From: Bacteroidetes bacterium GWC2_46_850
GTDB lineage: Bacteria; Bacteroidota; Bacteroidia; Bacteroidales; Dysgonomonadaceae
Assembly: GCA_001768325.1 (NCBI GenBank)
Contig: MENQ01000016.1
Coordinates: 1 to 64,000 of the forward strand
Length of the DNA: 64,000 nucleotides
Direction: 5' to 3'
The notes below the pieces were generated by a model, which did no database searches, had not been told where the DNA came from, and saw only the letters and a list, made by a program, of their open reading frames with translations. Shown here piece after piece: positions 33,444 through 43,200 of the stretch (position 1 is the stretch's first letter; every line of letters begins with the position of its first letter). The position numbers were made by a program, and so were the translations under genes.

Positions 33444-34769
33444 ATGAACACATCAAAATCATCATTACTCAGACACAACGGTCTGAATTATTTGTTACCG
33501 TTCATCCTCATCACTGCTTGCTTTGCGTTATGGGGTTTCGCTAACGACATAACCAACCCCATGGTGAAGGCGTTTTCAAAGATCTTTAGGATGAGCGTTG
33601 CGGAAGGTGCTATGGTACAATTGGCTTTCTATGGCGGATATTTTGCCATGGCCTTCCCGGCGGCAATTTTTATTCGTAAATTCTCCTATAAGAAAGGAAT
33701 CATGCTGGGATTGCTGCTCTATGCTGTGGGAGCATTTCTCTTTTTTCCGGCAAAAGAATCAGGCAGCTTCTATCCGTTTCTGGCTGCTTACTTTATCCTG
33801 ACCTGTGGATTGTCGTTTTTGGAGACAAGCGCCAACCCCTATATTCTGACAATGGGACCGGAAGAGTCATCCACCCGCAGGCTTAATCTGGCACAATCGT
33901 TCAACCCGATTGGCTCGCTGATGGGCATGTATGTTGCTATGAATTTTATCCAGTCGCGGCTGAATCCGATGAGTACTTCAGAACGTGCCACACTTTCTGA
34001 CACAGAGTTTGTTGCATTGAAGCAGGCAGACCTTTCCATCCTCATCGCTCCATATCTCGTTATCGGAATTGTAGTGATGTTCATGTTTCTGATTATCTGG
34101 ATTGCACGCATGCCGACGAACGGTGATAAAAACAAACAGATAAACTTCTTCCCTACCCTGAAAAGAATCTTTTCCATACCCAATTACCGGCAGGGAGTAA
34201 TCGCACAATTTTTTTATGTGGGCGCACAGATCATGTGCTGGACATTTATCATTCAGTATGGCACGCGGGTATTTATGGCACAGGGCATGGAAGAACAGGC
34301 GGCAGAGGTACTTTCACAGAAGTATAACATCGCGGCAATGGTTATCTTCTGCGTGAGTCGCTTCATCTGCACTTACCTGCTAAAATATCTCAATCCGGGA
34401 AAACTGTTACGCATTCTGTCCATAGCAGCTGCAGTATTTACCTTGGGTGTAATCTTTTTACAAAACATCTGGGGATTATACTTCCTTGTAGCCGTATCGG
34501 CCTGTATGTCACTGATGTTCCCTACCATATATGGAATTGCGTTGAAGGGCATGGGAGACGATGCCAAGTTTGGTGCAGCTGGACTCATTATGGCCATCCT
34601 CGGAGGGTCGATACTCCCCCCAATGCAGGCCACAATCATAGATATGCAAACGATCGGAAGTTCATTTCCGGCTGTTAATGCTTCCTTTATACTGCCGTTC
34701 ATCTGCTTTGTAGTGGTGGCATGGTACGGTGCACAAACCTACAAAAGAAGTATAGCGAAATACGCATAA
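33444..34769 (+). CDS. fucP: L-fucose:H+ symporter (MFS)
   Basis: 441-residue major-facilitator permease with twelve predicted hydrophobic segments. It matches the FHS/FucP group: FALWGFANDITNPMVKAFSKIF near the start (with the proton-coupling Asp in the first helix), ETSANPYILTMGPEESSTRRLNLAQSFNPIGS in the middle, and FPTIYGIALKGMGDDAKFGAAGLIMAILGGSILPP near the C-terminus (all in parts). It imports L-fucose across the inner membrane. It begins 14 bases after fucU and ends the fucI-fucU-fucP unit. Confidence 0.93.
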   Translation: MNTSKSSLLRHNGLNYLLPFILITACFALWGFANDITNPMVKAFSKIFRMSVAEGAMVQLAFYGGYFAMAFPAAIFIRKFSYKKGIMLGLLLYAVGAFLFFPAKESGSFYPFLAAYFILTCGLSFLETSANPYILTMGPEESSTRRLNLAQSFNPIGSLMGMYVAMNFIQSRLNPMSTSERATLSDTEFVALKQADLSILIAPYLVIGIVVMFMFLIIWIARMPTNGDKNKQINFFPTLKRIFSIPNYRQGVIAQFFYVGAQIMCWTFIIQYGTRVFMAQGMEEQAAEVLSQKYNIAAMVIFCVSRFICTYLLKYLNPGKLLRILSIAAAVFTLGVIFLQNIWGLYFLVAVSACMSLMFPTIYGIALKGMGDDAKFGAAGLIMAILGGSILPPMQATIIDMQTIGSSFPAVNASFILPFICFVVVAWYGAQTYKRSIAKYA

Positions 34770-34857
34770 ATTCTGAAATAAGGAATTTACTGAAACAAGA
34801 TTAAACAAATATTTTAAATTTTATTTCACTTATACTGATATTATCATCTAATAACAT

Positions 34858-34882
34858 ATTGTGCTCGAGCACAATGCAACAT
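34858..34882 (+). promoter_or_regulatory. 18-bp perfect palindrome overlapping weaker operator-like motif (site D)
   Basis: 34858-34875 is an exact palindrome, ATTGTGCTCGAGCACAAT. Its right half runs into AGCACAATGCAACAT (34868-34882), which differs from site C (AGCACAGTACAGCAT) at only three positions, all transitions. It lies about 20 bases before the ATG of the first beta-helix gene. It could be an operator of the FucR-like regulator or of another palindrome-binding repressor, or a leader hairpin. Confidence 0.45.
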
Positions 34883-34902
34883 CAAATAAATAAATATTTC
34901 AA

Positions 34903-36444
34903 ATGCATTTCAACATACTAAATATAAAATACTTTACAATCATCAGCTTTCTAATTGTTGTGCAGATGGTTTTTTGCCAGACTAAAACATCACCCACATG
35001 GCAATCAAGTCTTGTGTCAGTTGATACAAACGAGAAAATTACCTATTTCGCCGACGAAGAAGGAAACACCCTGCCTGATTTCAGCCGGGTTGGGTATCAT
35101 CATGGAGATAAAAGTATCCCCTGTTACCCGGTAATTAGAACAATTAAGCCTGTAGAGGGAGATAATTGGGAAAATATCCAGAGAGTCATTAATGAAATAT
35201 CAAATAACGAACCTGATGTGCACGGGCACAGAGGAACAATCTTACTGACAAAAGGAACGTATCGGGTATCCAGAAGTATTCTTATTTCAACCAGTGGAAT
35301 CATTATCAAAGGAGAAGGTGATAATATCAATGAAACGCGAATTATCGCCACCGGCAGACAAAAATATCCGCTCATTGAAATCAAAGGAAGCGGAAAATAT
35401 GAGGAGGTGACCAATTCGCGTGTAAGCATAACAGATCAGTTTGTCCCTGTCGGATCGCATTCCTTTCACGTTGCTTCAACCGATCAATTTAAGGTGGGCG
35501 ATCGCATCATCCTGTTTCGTCCAGGAACGCCGCAATGGATTGAAGCCATCCAAATGAATCGTATTATTGAAAGACCGGGTACCCGTCAATGGAAGGCAGA
35601 TGAATATAATCTGGCTTTTGAGAGGGAAATCACGAGGATCGAGGGTAAAACTGTTTTTATTGATAATCCGGTAGTCATGCAGATGGAAGAACGTTTTGGG
35701 GGTGGCGAAATTTATAAATACCAGTTCGAAGGACGCGTTCAGGAAGTGGGCATTTCCAATATGTATCTTGAATCGGAGTATCAAGACGAAGAAGATACCG
35801 AGCACGGATGGATTGCGATTCAGTTGGACAATGCCGAGAACTGCTGGATAAAAAATATAACGACAAAAAACTTCGGATATTCGGCAGTTAGTTGTGAACG
35901 TTTTGCGAAAAATATCACCGTTTCCGATGCCCGTTGCTTTGATCCAAAATCCCCGATTACCGGAGGAATGCGCTATTCTTTCAACAACAATGGCCAGCAA
36001 AATCTATTTATGAACTGTGTAAGCAGAAATGGAAGGCATGATTACGTCACCGGCGCCCGTGTCTGTGGCCCGAATGTATTTTACAACTGTATCTCAATCA
36101 ATGCCTTTTCAGATATAGGTCCACATCACAGATGGGCAACCGGCACATTATACGACAACGTGGTTACCGACGGAGAGATCAATATTCAAGATCGGGGAAA
36201 TATGGGAAGCGGACATGGATGGGCAGGTGTTACCCAGGTACTGTGGAATTGCCGTGCCAATCGCGCCACCGTACAAAAACCTTGGGCATCGGGTAACAAC
36301 TATAATATCGGAATGAAAGGCAATTACTACCCGGGACATTTTAAAGATCGGGAAGAAGGTGTTTGGGAAGGACTGAATAAAGGGAATTTAATTCCTCGTT
36401 CCTTGTACCAGGCTCAACTACAAGCAAGAAGCAACGTGAAGTAA
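34903..36444 (+). CDS. Exported right-handed parallel beta-helix protein (pectate lyase-like)
   Basis: 513 residues with an N-terminal signal region (about 1-26, ending FCQ). The body has a pectate-lyase-3/GH28-related start (NWENIQRVINEISN...HRGTILLTKGTYRVSRSILISTSGIIIKGEG) and then many short repeating strands of the beta-helix (VGISNMYLES, CWIKNITTKNFGYSAVSCERFAKNITVSDARCFD, LFMNCVSRNG), with WATGTLYDNVVTDGEINIQDRGNMGSGHGW near the C-terminus. It is clearly related to the protein at 43907. Probably a periplasmic or surface polysaccharide lyase or glycosidase (relatives include GH141 and several lyase families), but catalytic residues cannot be assigned. It opens the first glycan-uptake module. 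Confidence 0.72.
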   Translation: MHFNILNIKYFTIISFLIVVQMVFCQTKTSPTWQSSLVSVDTNEKITYFADEEGNTLPDFSRVGYHHGDKSIPCYPVIRTIKPVEGDNWENIQRVINEISNNEPDVHGHRGTILLTKGTYRVSRSILISTSGIIIKGEGDNINETRIIATGRQKYPLIEIKGSGKYEEVTNSRVSITDQFVPVGSHSFHVASTDQFKVGDRIILFRPGTPQWIEAIQMNRIIERPGTRQWKADEYNLAFEREITRIEGKTVFIDNPVVMQMEERFGGGEIYKYQFEGRVQEVGISNMYLESEYQDEEDTEHGWIAIQLDNAENCWIKNITTKNFGYSAVSCERFAKNITVSDARCFDPKSPITGGMRYSFNNNGQQNLFMNCVSRNGRHDYVTGARVCGPNVFYNCISINAFSDIGPHHRWATGTLYDNVVTDGEINIQDRGNMGSGHGWAGVTQVLWNCRANRATVQKPWASGNNYNIGMKGNYYPGHFKDREEGVWEGLNKGNLIPRSLYQAQLQARSNVK

Positions 36445-36506
36445 GTTATTTTATGAATAAATATATGAGAGAATTTTATGAATGTTTACTTAAAAATTAG
36501 AATTGA

Positions 36507-39500
36507 ATGAAAAAGGAGAAGTCAAACCCAAAGCCGTTCTTATTGCGGCTTACCGTTGTGTTGTTTATGACATTTTCTGGATTCAGTGTTTTTGGACAAA
36601 ACCTGATTTCCGGTAAGGTTATAGACGAAGCAACGAATGAACCCATGATTGGTGTTACTGTATTGGTTAAGGGAACATCAACAGGAACTGTTACCGATCT
36701 GGAAGGAACTTTTCAGATTTCGGCAGCAATAGGTAGTAACCTCGTCATATCTTATATGGGATATGTAGAGCAAGAAGTCAAAGTGACTTCCAACAGGCTA
36801 ACTATCAATATGAAAGAAGACACGCAACAACTCGACGAAGTCGTGGTAGTCGGTTACGGCACCATGCAGAAAAGAGACATTACCGGTGCTATTACATCGG
36901 TTGACTCCAAGATCATAGAAGAGCGGAATGCAGTCAATGTGTATGATGCACTCCAGGGAGCTGCACCCGGTGTCTCCATTACATCGAGTTCCGGTGCACC
37001 GGGAGCATCTACCTCCATACAGGTGCGTGGTGCATCCACTTTTGAAGATGGAGGAGTTACACCTCTTTTTGTTGTCGATGGTACAATTGTGGATGATATC
37101 GACAACATCAATCCGACCGATATCAAAAGTGTGGAAATATTAAAAGATGCTGCATCCTCTTCTATTTACGGAGCGCGTTCTGCAAACGGTGTGGTTATTA
37201 TCACCACAAAGTCTGGAGAGGCTGGTAAACCCCGTGTTGATTTCCGATATGTACAGAGCTACAGCAAAATATCGAACAAGTTGCCACAGGTAAATGCCTT
37301 TGAAAGCCGCCTTAGTATGGCAGCTTCCGATCTGGCCAATCCGGCAAAAACATTGGAAAAATTTACGGACAGGACTGACTCAGTCGGTTTGGTAAACAGT
37401 ACGAACTACTATTATCAGGATCTGCTTTTACAGACCGGTATTCGAAATGATGCCAATCTGAATATCAGCGGCGGTACTGACAGGGCAAAATATAGGGCCT
37501 CATTGGGATACGTCGGTGTGGATGGGGTCATCCTGACTTCTTACCAAAAGCGATATACAGGTCAGTTCAATATGGATTATCAGCCGTGGAAAGGAATCAC
37601 ATTTACCACCCAGGTGCGTTTGAGCAGCGATGCGACCAACAGCATCAATGAAGGAGATGTGATTCAGGGTTCATTAAGGCGCGATCCGGACATGATTGTC
37701 TGGTATCCTGACGGTACTTTGATTCCGTACTATTCTTCCGGCGGTCGGCGTAATCCGATTCAGGAACTGGTTGACAGGGAAAGACTGGATAAAAGATACC
37801 AGATGGCCTTTACACAGGGATTAAAGTGGGAATTCAACGATTGGTTGAGCATGACCACCAACATAACAGGCGATTTTAGGGTAGACCGGAATACCCGGTT
37901 CGATTCTAAAGAACGGGATGGAAGTTCTGACGAAAACACCCGCAAGAACAGCGGAGAGGATCGCACGGGATGGAGCCAGAAATACTCGGCCGATTCCTAT
38001 CTGAACTTTAATAAGACATTTCTAAACAGGCATGCCGTGGGTGCAACCCTCGGTGCATCACTGGAAACGCAAAGAAGAGATAATGCTGATTTTTATGGCA
38101 GCTATTTTGTAACAGAAAATATCCATACCATGAACATGGCTACGGTTTACGATCTGGGAAAGACGAATACCACAGCCAGCGAATATGCATTGATTGGGTT
38201 CTTTGGACGTTTGAATTACAGTTACAGAGGCCGTTATATTCTTCAGGGCACAATGCGCAGAGACGGATCATCCCGTTTTGGTCCGGAAAGTCGCTGGGGT
38301 TGGTTTCCATCGGTATCTGCTGGATGGCGTTTCTCGGATGAACCCTTTATGCAATGGGCTAACGATGTGTTGACCGACGGAAAATTCAGGGCAAGTTATG
38401 GTATTACTGGGAATGACAAAGTAGGTTATTACGAATCAATCACACGCTACACATCCGGCAGTTATTCTTACAACGGAGTTGGTGGTGTGGTACCCGTCTC
38501 CACCTATGGAAACCCGGAACTTCGCTGGGAGGAGACCAGTCAATCCAATATCGGAGTGGACTTGAATCTATTCAGGGGAAAAGTATCCATTGTGGCAGAC
38601 TATTATGTAAAAAACACAAAGGACCTGCTATCCGATTTAAATCTTCCTTATACAACCGGTTACAACAAGATGCGTGTAAATCTGGCCAGCCTGGAAAACA
38701 GGGGATGGGAATTCTCCGCGAGTGCCTATCCGGTACGTACGAGGGATTTTTCCTGGAACACCATTGCCAATTGGTGGAAGAATGACAATAAAATTACCGA
38801 CCTGGCAAAAGATGATTATGTGCAGAGCGGCTACTGGATGGTTGCAAAAGGAAAAGCTGCAGGACAATGGTATGGTTATAAAAATCAGGGGGTTTTTCCT
38901 TATGATGTGAGCAATGCTTATACGGAAGACTTTAAAACACTTTTAACTCCGGTATTAAGCAGGGACGCCGAAGGAAACGTGATTATCGGCTTAAACGGAC
39001 AACCAATCCTGGAAAAATATCTGAATCCTGACGGGTCTGATTATACCGGTGAAGTAAAACAAATCAAACATGCAGGAGCCATCGCAGCCGGAGGAGATGT
39101 CATTTGGGAAAATCTACCCAATGCAAACGGAGAATACGATGATAAAATTGATGACAGTGATCGTCAGATATTGGGCAAAGCAACTCCCGACTGGTATGCA
39201 TCCTGGAATAATATTCTGACATACAAGGAATTTTCGCTCTCTTTTAGCTTTTACTATAGCCACGGCGGACTCATATACAACAAGTTGAAGCAATATGTGA
39301 CCACATGGGGAGGAAATACGCACAAGCAACATCCCGAATATATCCGGACCGGATGGAAATATCAGGGTCAGATAACCGACTGGTATGCACTGGATACGAG
39401 AGGTCGCAAAACGATGAACAGACAGGAACTGAACAGCCAATACCTGGAAGATGGATCCTTCTTACGATTAAAGAACGTGCGTCTGGCATATAATCTGAGT

Positions 39501-39689
39501 AATGAGATTTTAGAGAGGCTTCCATTCAATAGGGTACAAGCCTATATTTACGGCAATGATCTTTTAACCTGGACCAACTACACCGGATTTGATCCGGAAA
39601 TTGGAGGCAGTGTACTGACTCCGGGCCGGGACAGCTCTGCTTATCCCCGTAAAAGAGAATTTGGCTTTGGAATAAATGTTGGTTTTTAA
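36507..39689 (+). CDS. SusC/RagA-family TonB-dependent glycan transporter (module 1)
   Basis: 1060-residue outer-membrane transporter. A signal peptide ends around FSVFGQ; then a carboxypeptidase-regulatory-like domain (LISGKVIDEATNEPMIGVTVLVKG), a TonB-box-like QLDEVVVVGYGTMQKRDITGAI, a plug domain with the SusC-specific VEILKDAASSSIYGARSANGVVIITTKSG, and a 22-strand barrel whose last strand ends in aromatic FGFGINVGF. It imports oligosaccharides captured by the SusD partner directly downstream (20 bases). Likely co-transcribed with the beta-helix gene before it. Confidence 0.95.
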   Translation: MKKEKSNPKPFLLRLTVVLFMTFSGFSVFGQNLISGKVIDEATNEPMIGVTVLVKGTSTGTVTDLEGTFQISAAIGSNLVISYMGYVEQEVKVTSNRLTINMKEDTQQLDEVVVVGYGTMQKRDITGAITSVDSKIIEERNAVNVYDALQGAAPGVSITSSSGAPGASTSIQVRGASTFEDGGVTPLFVVDGTIVDDIDNINPTDIKSVEILKDAASSSIYGARSANGVVIITTKSGEAGKPRVDFRYVQSYSKISNKLPQVNAFESRLSMAASDLANPAKTLEKFTDRTDSVGLVNSTNYYYQDLLLQTGIRNDANLNISGGTDRAKYRASLGYVGVDGVILTSYQKRYTGQFNMDYQPWKGITFTTQVRLSSDATNSINEGDVIQGSLRRDPDMIVWYPDGTLIPYYSSGGRRNPIQELVDRERLDKRYQMAFTQGLKWEFNDWLSMTTNITGDFRVDRNTRFDSKERDGSSDENTRKNSGEDRTGWSQKYSADSYLNFNKTFLNRHAVGATLGASLETQRRDNADFYGSYFVTENIHTMNMATVYDLGKTNTTASEYALIGFFGRLNYSYRGRYILQGTMRRDGSSRFGPESRWGWFPSVSAGWRFSDEPFMQWANDVLTDGKFRASYGITGNDKVGYYESITRYTSGSYSYNGVGGVVPVSTYGNPELRWEETSQSNIGVDLNLFRGKVSIVADYYVKNTKDLLSDLNLPYTTGYNKMRVNLASLENRGWEFSASAYPVRTRDFSWNTIANWWKNDNKITDLAKDDYVQSGYWMVAKGKAAGQWYGYKNQGVFPYDVSNAYTEDFKTLLTPVLSRDAEGNVIIGLNGQPILEKYLNPDGSDYTGEVKQIKHAGAIAAGGDVIWENLPNANGEYDDKIDDSDRQILGKATPDWYASWNNILTYKEFSLSFSFYYSHGGLIYNKLKQYVTTWGGNTHKQHPEYIRTGWKYQGQITDWYALDTRGRKTMNRQELNSQYLEDGSFLRLKNVRLAYNLSNEILERLPFNRVQAYIYGNDLLTWTNYTGFDPEIGGSVLTPGRDSSAYPRKREFGFGINVGF

Positions 39690-39709
39690 TCTGTATAATA
39701 ATAGATAAA

Positions 39710-41248
39710 ATGAAAAAAAATATTATCGCAATAATTTGCAGCATATTCATCCTGGCTGGTTGTGACGATTTTCTGGATAGACAACCATTATCCGACATGT
39801 CACCTGGTACATTTTTTCAGTCGAAAGGCGATATGCGCACCTGGAATGCAGGCATTTACGATGCACTTCAATCAACTCTCCATCAAAAGCATCTCGATTG
39901 GGGAGATCTTCGCTCAGACAATTATCACACAACCGGTTACGAAAGTGCGAAAGTTTATATGAATGCCATGGAATCGACCATGGGCGAAACAAGCTGGCAG
40001 GATCTTTATACTACAATCAATCTTTGTAATATTGCCATTAAACGCTATCCGACAATACCACAGGTGCTGGAATCGGAAACCAATCCCTACTTGGGGCAAG
40101 CATATGGCATCAGGGCATTGATGTATTTTTACGGAATCAGAGTATGGGGCAGAGTTCCATTAATTATTGAACCATGGGAAGGTGATTTAACCCAGATTTC
40201 TGTACCCCGGAATTCAATTGAAGAAGTAAAAACACAGATCCTGAAAGATATTGATTTGGCGTTGGCAGCACTTGGTACTGATGTTTCCGATAAATTCTAC
40301 TTTAACCGGGCAGCAGCCTATGCACTGAAAACAGATGTACATATGTGGTTTAAAGAGTATGAAGCAGCGTTGGCAGCTTCCAATTACTTTATCGGGAATT
40401 CCAATTTTTCACTGGTAAAAAATGAAACCGAATGGAAAGAGATTTTCACAAAACCGGCCTCTTCCAAAGAATCGATTCTCAACCTGGCATGGAGTTACGA
40501 AGCCGATGGAGCACACGGATGGGCACAGCGTGTAGGAGCAAACAATACCAACAATGGCTACAAGATGTCTCAGCAAATATTCGAAGAATTTGTGGACAGG
40601 TTAAGATCTGGTAATGGAAAAGATGCACGATTCTGGAACGATGTAGATACAGTGAAATTATATTATAACGGTCAACGTTTGCCTTTGACTTATGCAAACT
40701 GGACCACCTCCGGAATTGAAAAATGTACCAAATACAGCGTCATTGATCCCGACAGAGAATTCGATTCCAAAAATGGAGTATATAAATCATATTGGGCCAT
40801 CTTATCGTCGTCGAATGCCGAACTTCAAATTCCAATTTATCGTCTGGCAGATGTTTTGTTGTTACGCGCAGAAGCATTAAACAAGACAGGTAAGCCAACC
40901 GAAGCTTTAAATATCGTGAATCAAATACGAAACAGGGTTGGTTATACAGCCGATTCAAAACTGGAAGTCGATATCGCCAATCAAACCGCAGTGGAAATGT
41001 TAATCCTGCAAGAGCGGCAGCTGGAGTTTATTGCCGAAGGGAAACGCTGGTTCGATTTGATGCGGACAGATCATCTGCTTGAAGTGATGGACCCCGTAAT
41101 CAAAGCAAGGCAGGAAGCGGCAGGAGTTCAAGTAACCGGCTTTACACAGGCGGAAGAGGGTAAAAAATATATGCCCATCTATTATCGCGAATTTGAATCA
41201 AATACAGCATTAAAAGGCGACCAAAATCCTCCCTATTCTGAAGGATAG
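39710..41248 (+). CDS. SusD/RagB-family glycan-binding lipoprotein (module 1)
   Basis: 512-residue surface lipoprotein forming the lid of the SusC transporter. The lipobox ILAGC gives lipid attachment at Cys18, followed by DDFLDRQPLSDMSPGTFFQ typical of the family. TPR-like helices in the N-terminal half and the C-terminal RLADVLLLRAEALNKTGKPTEALNIVNQIRNRVGY and ERQLEFIAEGKRWFDLMRTD blocks are classic SusD/RagB features. Follows susC closely. Confidence 0.95.
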   Translation: MKKNIIAIICSIFILAGCDDFLDRQPLSDMSPGTFFQSKGDMRTWNAGIYDALQSTLHQKHLDWGDLRSDNYHTTGYESAKVYMNAMESTMGETSWQDLYTTINLCNIAIKRYPTIPQVLESETNPYLGQAYGIRALMYFYGIRVWGRVPLIIEPWEGDLTQISVPRNSIEEVKTQILKDIDLALAALGTDVSDKFYFNRAAAYALKTDVHMWFKEYEAALAASNYFIGNSNFSLVKNETEWKEIFTKPASSKESILNLAWSYEADGAHGWAQRVGANNTNNGYKMSQQIFEEFVDRLRSGNGKDARFWNDVDTVKLYYNGQRLPLTYANWTTSGIEKCTKYSVIDPDREFDSKNGVYKSYWAILSSSNAELQIPIYRLADVLLLRAEALNKTGKPTEALNIVNQIRNRVGYTADSKLEVDIANQTAVEMLILQERQLEFIAEGKRWFDLMRTDHLLEVMDPVIKARQEAAGVQVTGFTQAEEGKKYMPIYYREFESNTALKGDQNPPYSEG

Positions 41249-41271
41249 TTGATTTTTAAAAATTTACAGAT

Positions 41272-41949
41272 ATGTTGAAGATAAAAAAATTAAAAATAGC
41301 ATTGATGGTATTATTGATACCATTCATCATGGAGAGTTGCGAGATCTTTGGACTGGAACTCCAACAGCCTTATGAATATGATTACGAAATCGGGGTGCCC
41401 GATAATCATGTCAACTTAAAGACGTTAGACTTTATCAAATCAAGACCCGATCTATTCAGCCTTCTGCTGGAAGCCATTGAATATGCCGACGCAGCCAGTC
41501 TTTATTCAGAGGCGAATGCAACTTATATTCTCCCTACGAACAAAGCTTTTAATTCTGAAACAGAATCGGACTTGAGTTATTTTCAGACACATAAACTGCT
41601 CTTTATTGAAAATGGAGATTCCCTGTTTGTTGCACCAAGTTCCATGAGTTTTTACCCCAAAGAACAGGTAAAGGAATTCTTGCTTTACCATATCGTCAAG
41701 GGTAAGTATACATGGAGCAACCTGCCGGCAGAGCCGACATGGTATGACACTTATGCTACTGCTGACACAGCAAAAGTAAACATGTATTTGTACAAAGACC
41801 GTAATCCCAATATTACTTTTAATAATTTTAACGGTCATTACAAAACAAACATCCGGCCGCGTACCTCCAATCTCTTATCGGATGAAGGTGCCTATATTCA
41901 TGTGGTAGAATCCTGGTTAGACAGACCTACTTCGGATTTATTCAGATAA
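41272..41949 (+). CDS. Fasciclin-domain lipoprotein
   Basis: 225 residues with a lipoprotein signal (cleavage before Cys23 in MESC). The body is one fasciclin (FAS1) domain: LKTLDFIKSRPDLFSLLLEAIEYADAASLY, YILPTNKAF, VKEFLLYHIVKGKYTW and a final strand EGAYIHVVESW. FAS1 domains bind carbohydrate or protein; in Bacteroidota loci they often replace SusE/SusF-like surface glycan-binding proteins. It lies between SusD and a PKD-like lipoprotein, so a surface glycan-binding or assembly role is inferred. Confidence 0.8.
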   Translation: MLKIKKLKIALMVLLIPFIMESCEIFGLELQQPYEYDYEIGVPDNHVNLKTLDFIKSRPDLFSLLLEAIEYADAASLYSEANATYILPTNKAFNSETESDLSYFQTHKLLFIENGDSLFVAPSSMSFYPKEQVKEFLLYHIVKGKYTWSNLPAEPTWYDTYATADTAKVNMYLYKDRNPNITFNNFNGHYKTNIRPRTSNLLSDEGAYIHVVESWLDRPTSDLFR

Positions 41950-41967
41950 ATAAAAACAAATATTAAT

Positions 41968-43062
41968 ATGAAACGAATAGATAAATTTATAATTGGCCTG
42001 CTTTTTATTTTCTGGCTGACTGGCTGTTCAGACGAAAGCTTTATAGAAATCGACTCGTTGAGCTCCGACGGGAACGAATTCTTTTGCAATCAGAAAGTGA
42101 AAATCTGGATGAATGTAAACTCAAGCGATCTGTGGCACACAGACTATGAGTGGAGTGCCGACGGAGGTACGCTTACCCAACCACAGGGATTGGATGAGAT
42201 GACCTGGAAGGCACCCAATATTCCGGGAACCTATACCATCCGTTGTAAAGTAACCGTGGGAGACAAAACAGATATCAGAGAGAAAAAGATGTTCGTATCG
42301 AGTTACTTTTTCGAAAAGTTTGAAAAAGCACCCTATGCTTTCTCTGGGCAATCGAGCACATCACTCTCATTGCGGACTGAAACTGTGAACGGTCAGGTAA
42401 ACGGTTGGCTCCGAGCCAATGTGAACTCTTCGAGCGAAGTTAATCGGTATCTGAATCGCTCCTTTGGTGATCCGGAGCTTAGTACACCTTTCTCTATCCG
42501 GGCAAGACTTGGATTTGAGTCGAATGCGCCCACACTTGAAACAATTAAGGTGGGCAACAAGACCGGAAATACGATGCTGGAGTATCAATTGAATTGCTTG
42601 AAAGATCCCGCATCGGAAACTGGGTTTGTAAACCGGATCTCATTTTCCTGGTATCCTACGAATGTTACTCCTGGATTTCCGGTTGTCCCGGTAGGCGGCA
42701 TTTCGCCCGATGGTTCTACAACCTACAATTCGAAGGTTTCAATTCAGACAAGGAACACGTTGGGTCTGACCACTACGCAAGACTATTATTACACGATCAG
42801 CAAGATGTCGACCTTCACCAATAAAAATTACAAAAAGGTTGGAATGGCTGTTGATGAGAATTATCAGCTCCATGTCTTCATGGAAGGAGAGGAGGTTCTG
42901 ACAACGCCGGTAATCAGTGAGCTTCGTACATTAAATCAGATGCAGGGAGGTATTTTTATCGACAACTGGCGGGTTATTTTTCCGAATGGAAATGGAGGGG
43001 CCAACAGGCCGATGCTCTATTTTGATGATGCTTACGCATCCACCACGGAATTATTAAAATAG
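41968..43062 (+). CDS. Surface lipoprotein with PKD-like and jelly-roll domains
   Basis: 364 residues; lipobox LTGC gives Cys20. Residues about 40-110 look like an Ig/PKD-like fold (YEWSADGGTLTQPQGLDEMTWKAPNIPGTYTIRCKV in parts), and residues about 115-364 look like a concanavalin/LamG-type jelly roll (FFEKFEKAPYAF, STPFSIRARLGF, VGMAVDENYQLHVFMEGEEV, MLYFDDAYAST). No catalytic motif seen. Its place after SusD and the fasciclin lipoprotein suggests a surface glycan-binding protein. The family was not recognised by name. Confidence 0.62.
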   Translation: MKRIDKFIIGLLFIFWLTGCSDESFIEIDSLSSDGNEFFCNQKVKIWMNVNSSDLWHTDYEWSADGGTLTQPQGLDEMTWKAPNIPGTYTIRCKVTVGDKTDIREKKMFVSSYFFEKFEKAPYAFSGQSSTSLSLRTETVNGQVNGWLRANVNSSSEVNRYLNRSFGDPELSTPFSIRARLGFESNAPTLETIKVGNKTGNTMLEYQLNCLKDPASETGFVNRISFSWYPTNVTPGFPVVPVGGISPDGSTTYNSKVSIQTRNTLGLTTTQDYYYTISKMSTFTNKNYKKVGMAVDENYQLHVFMEGEEVLTTPVISELRTLNQMQGGIFIDNWRVIFPNGNGGANRPMLYFDDAYASTTELLK

Positions 43063-43120
43063 GGTTTTATTCGAAAAGAGCAACAACCGGCCTTTGGGCT
43101 GTGAACTTTGGTATTCCCGT

Positions 43121-43153
43121 GATCCGGATGCACAGAATCATGTGCATCGGATC
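43121..43153 (+). terminator. Hairpin after the PKD-like lipoprotein gene
   Basis: GATCCGGATGCACA (43121-43134) pairs with TGTGCATCGGATC (43141-43153) with one bulged base. No T-run follows, so it may be a terminator or an mRNA 3'-end stabiliser between module parts. Confidence 0.5.
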
Positions 43154-43200
43154 ATGGAGAATTTTCCCTACTAAAATTGAACATGATTAAATTCAAACAG

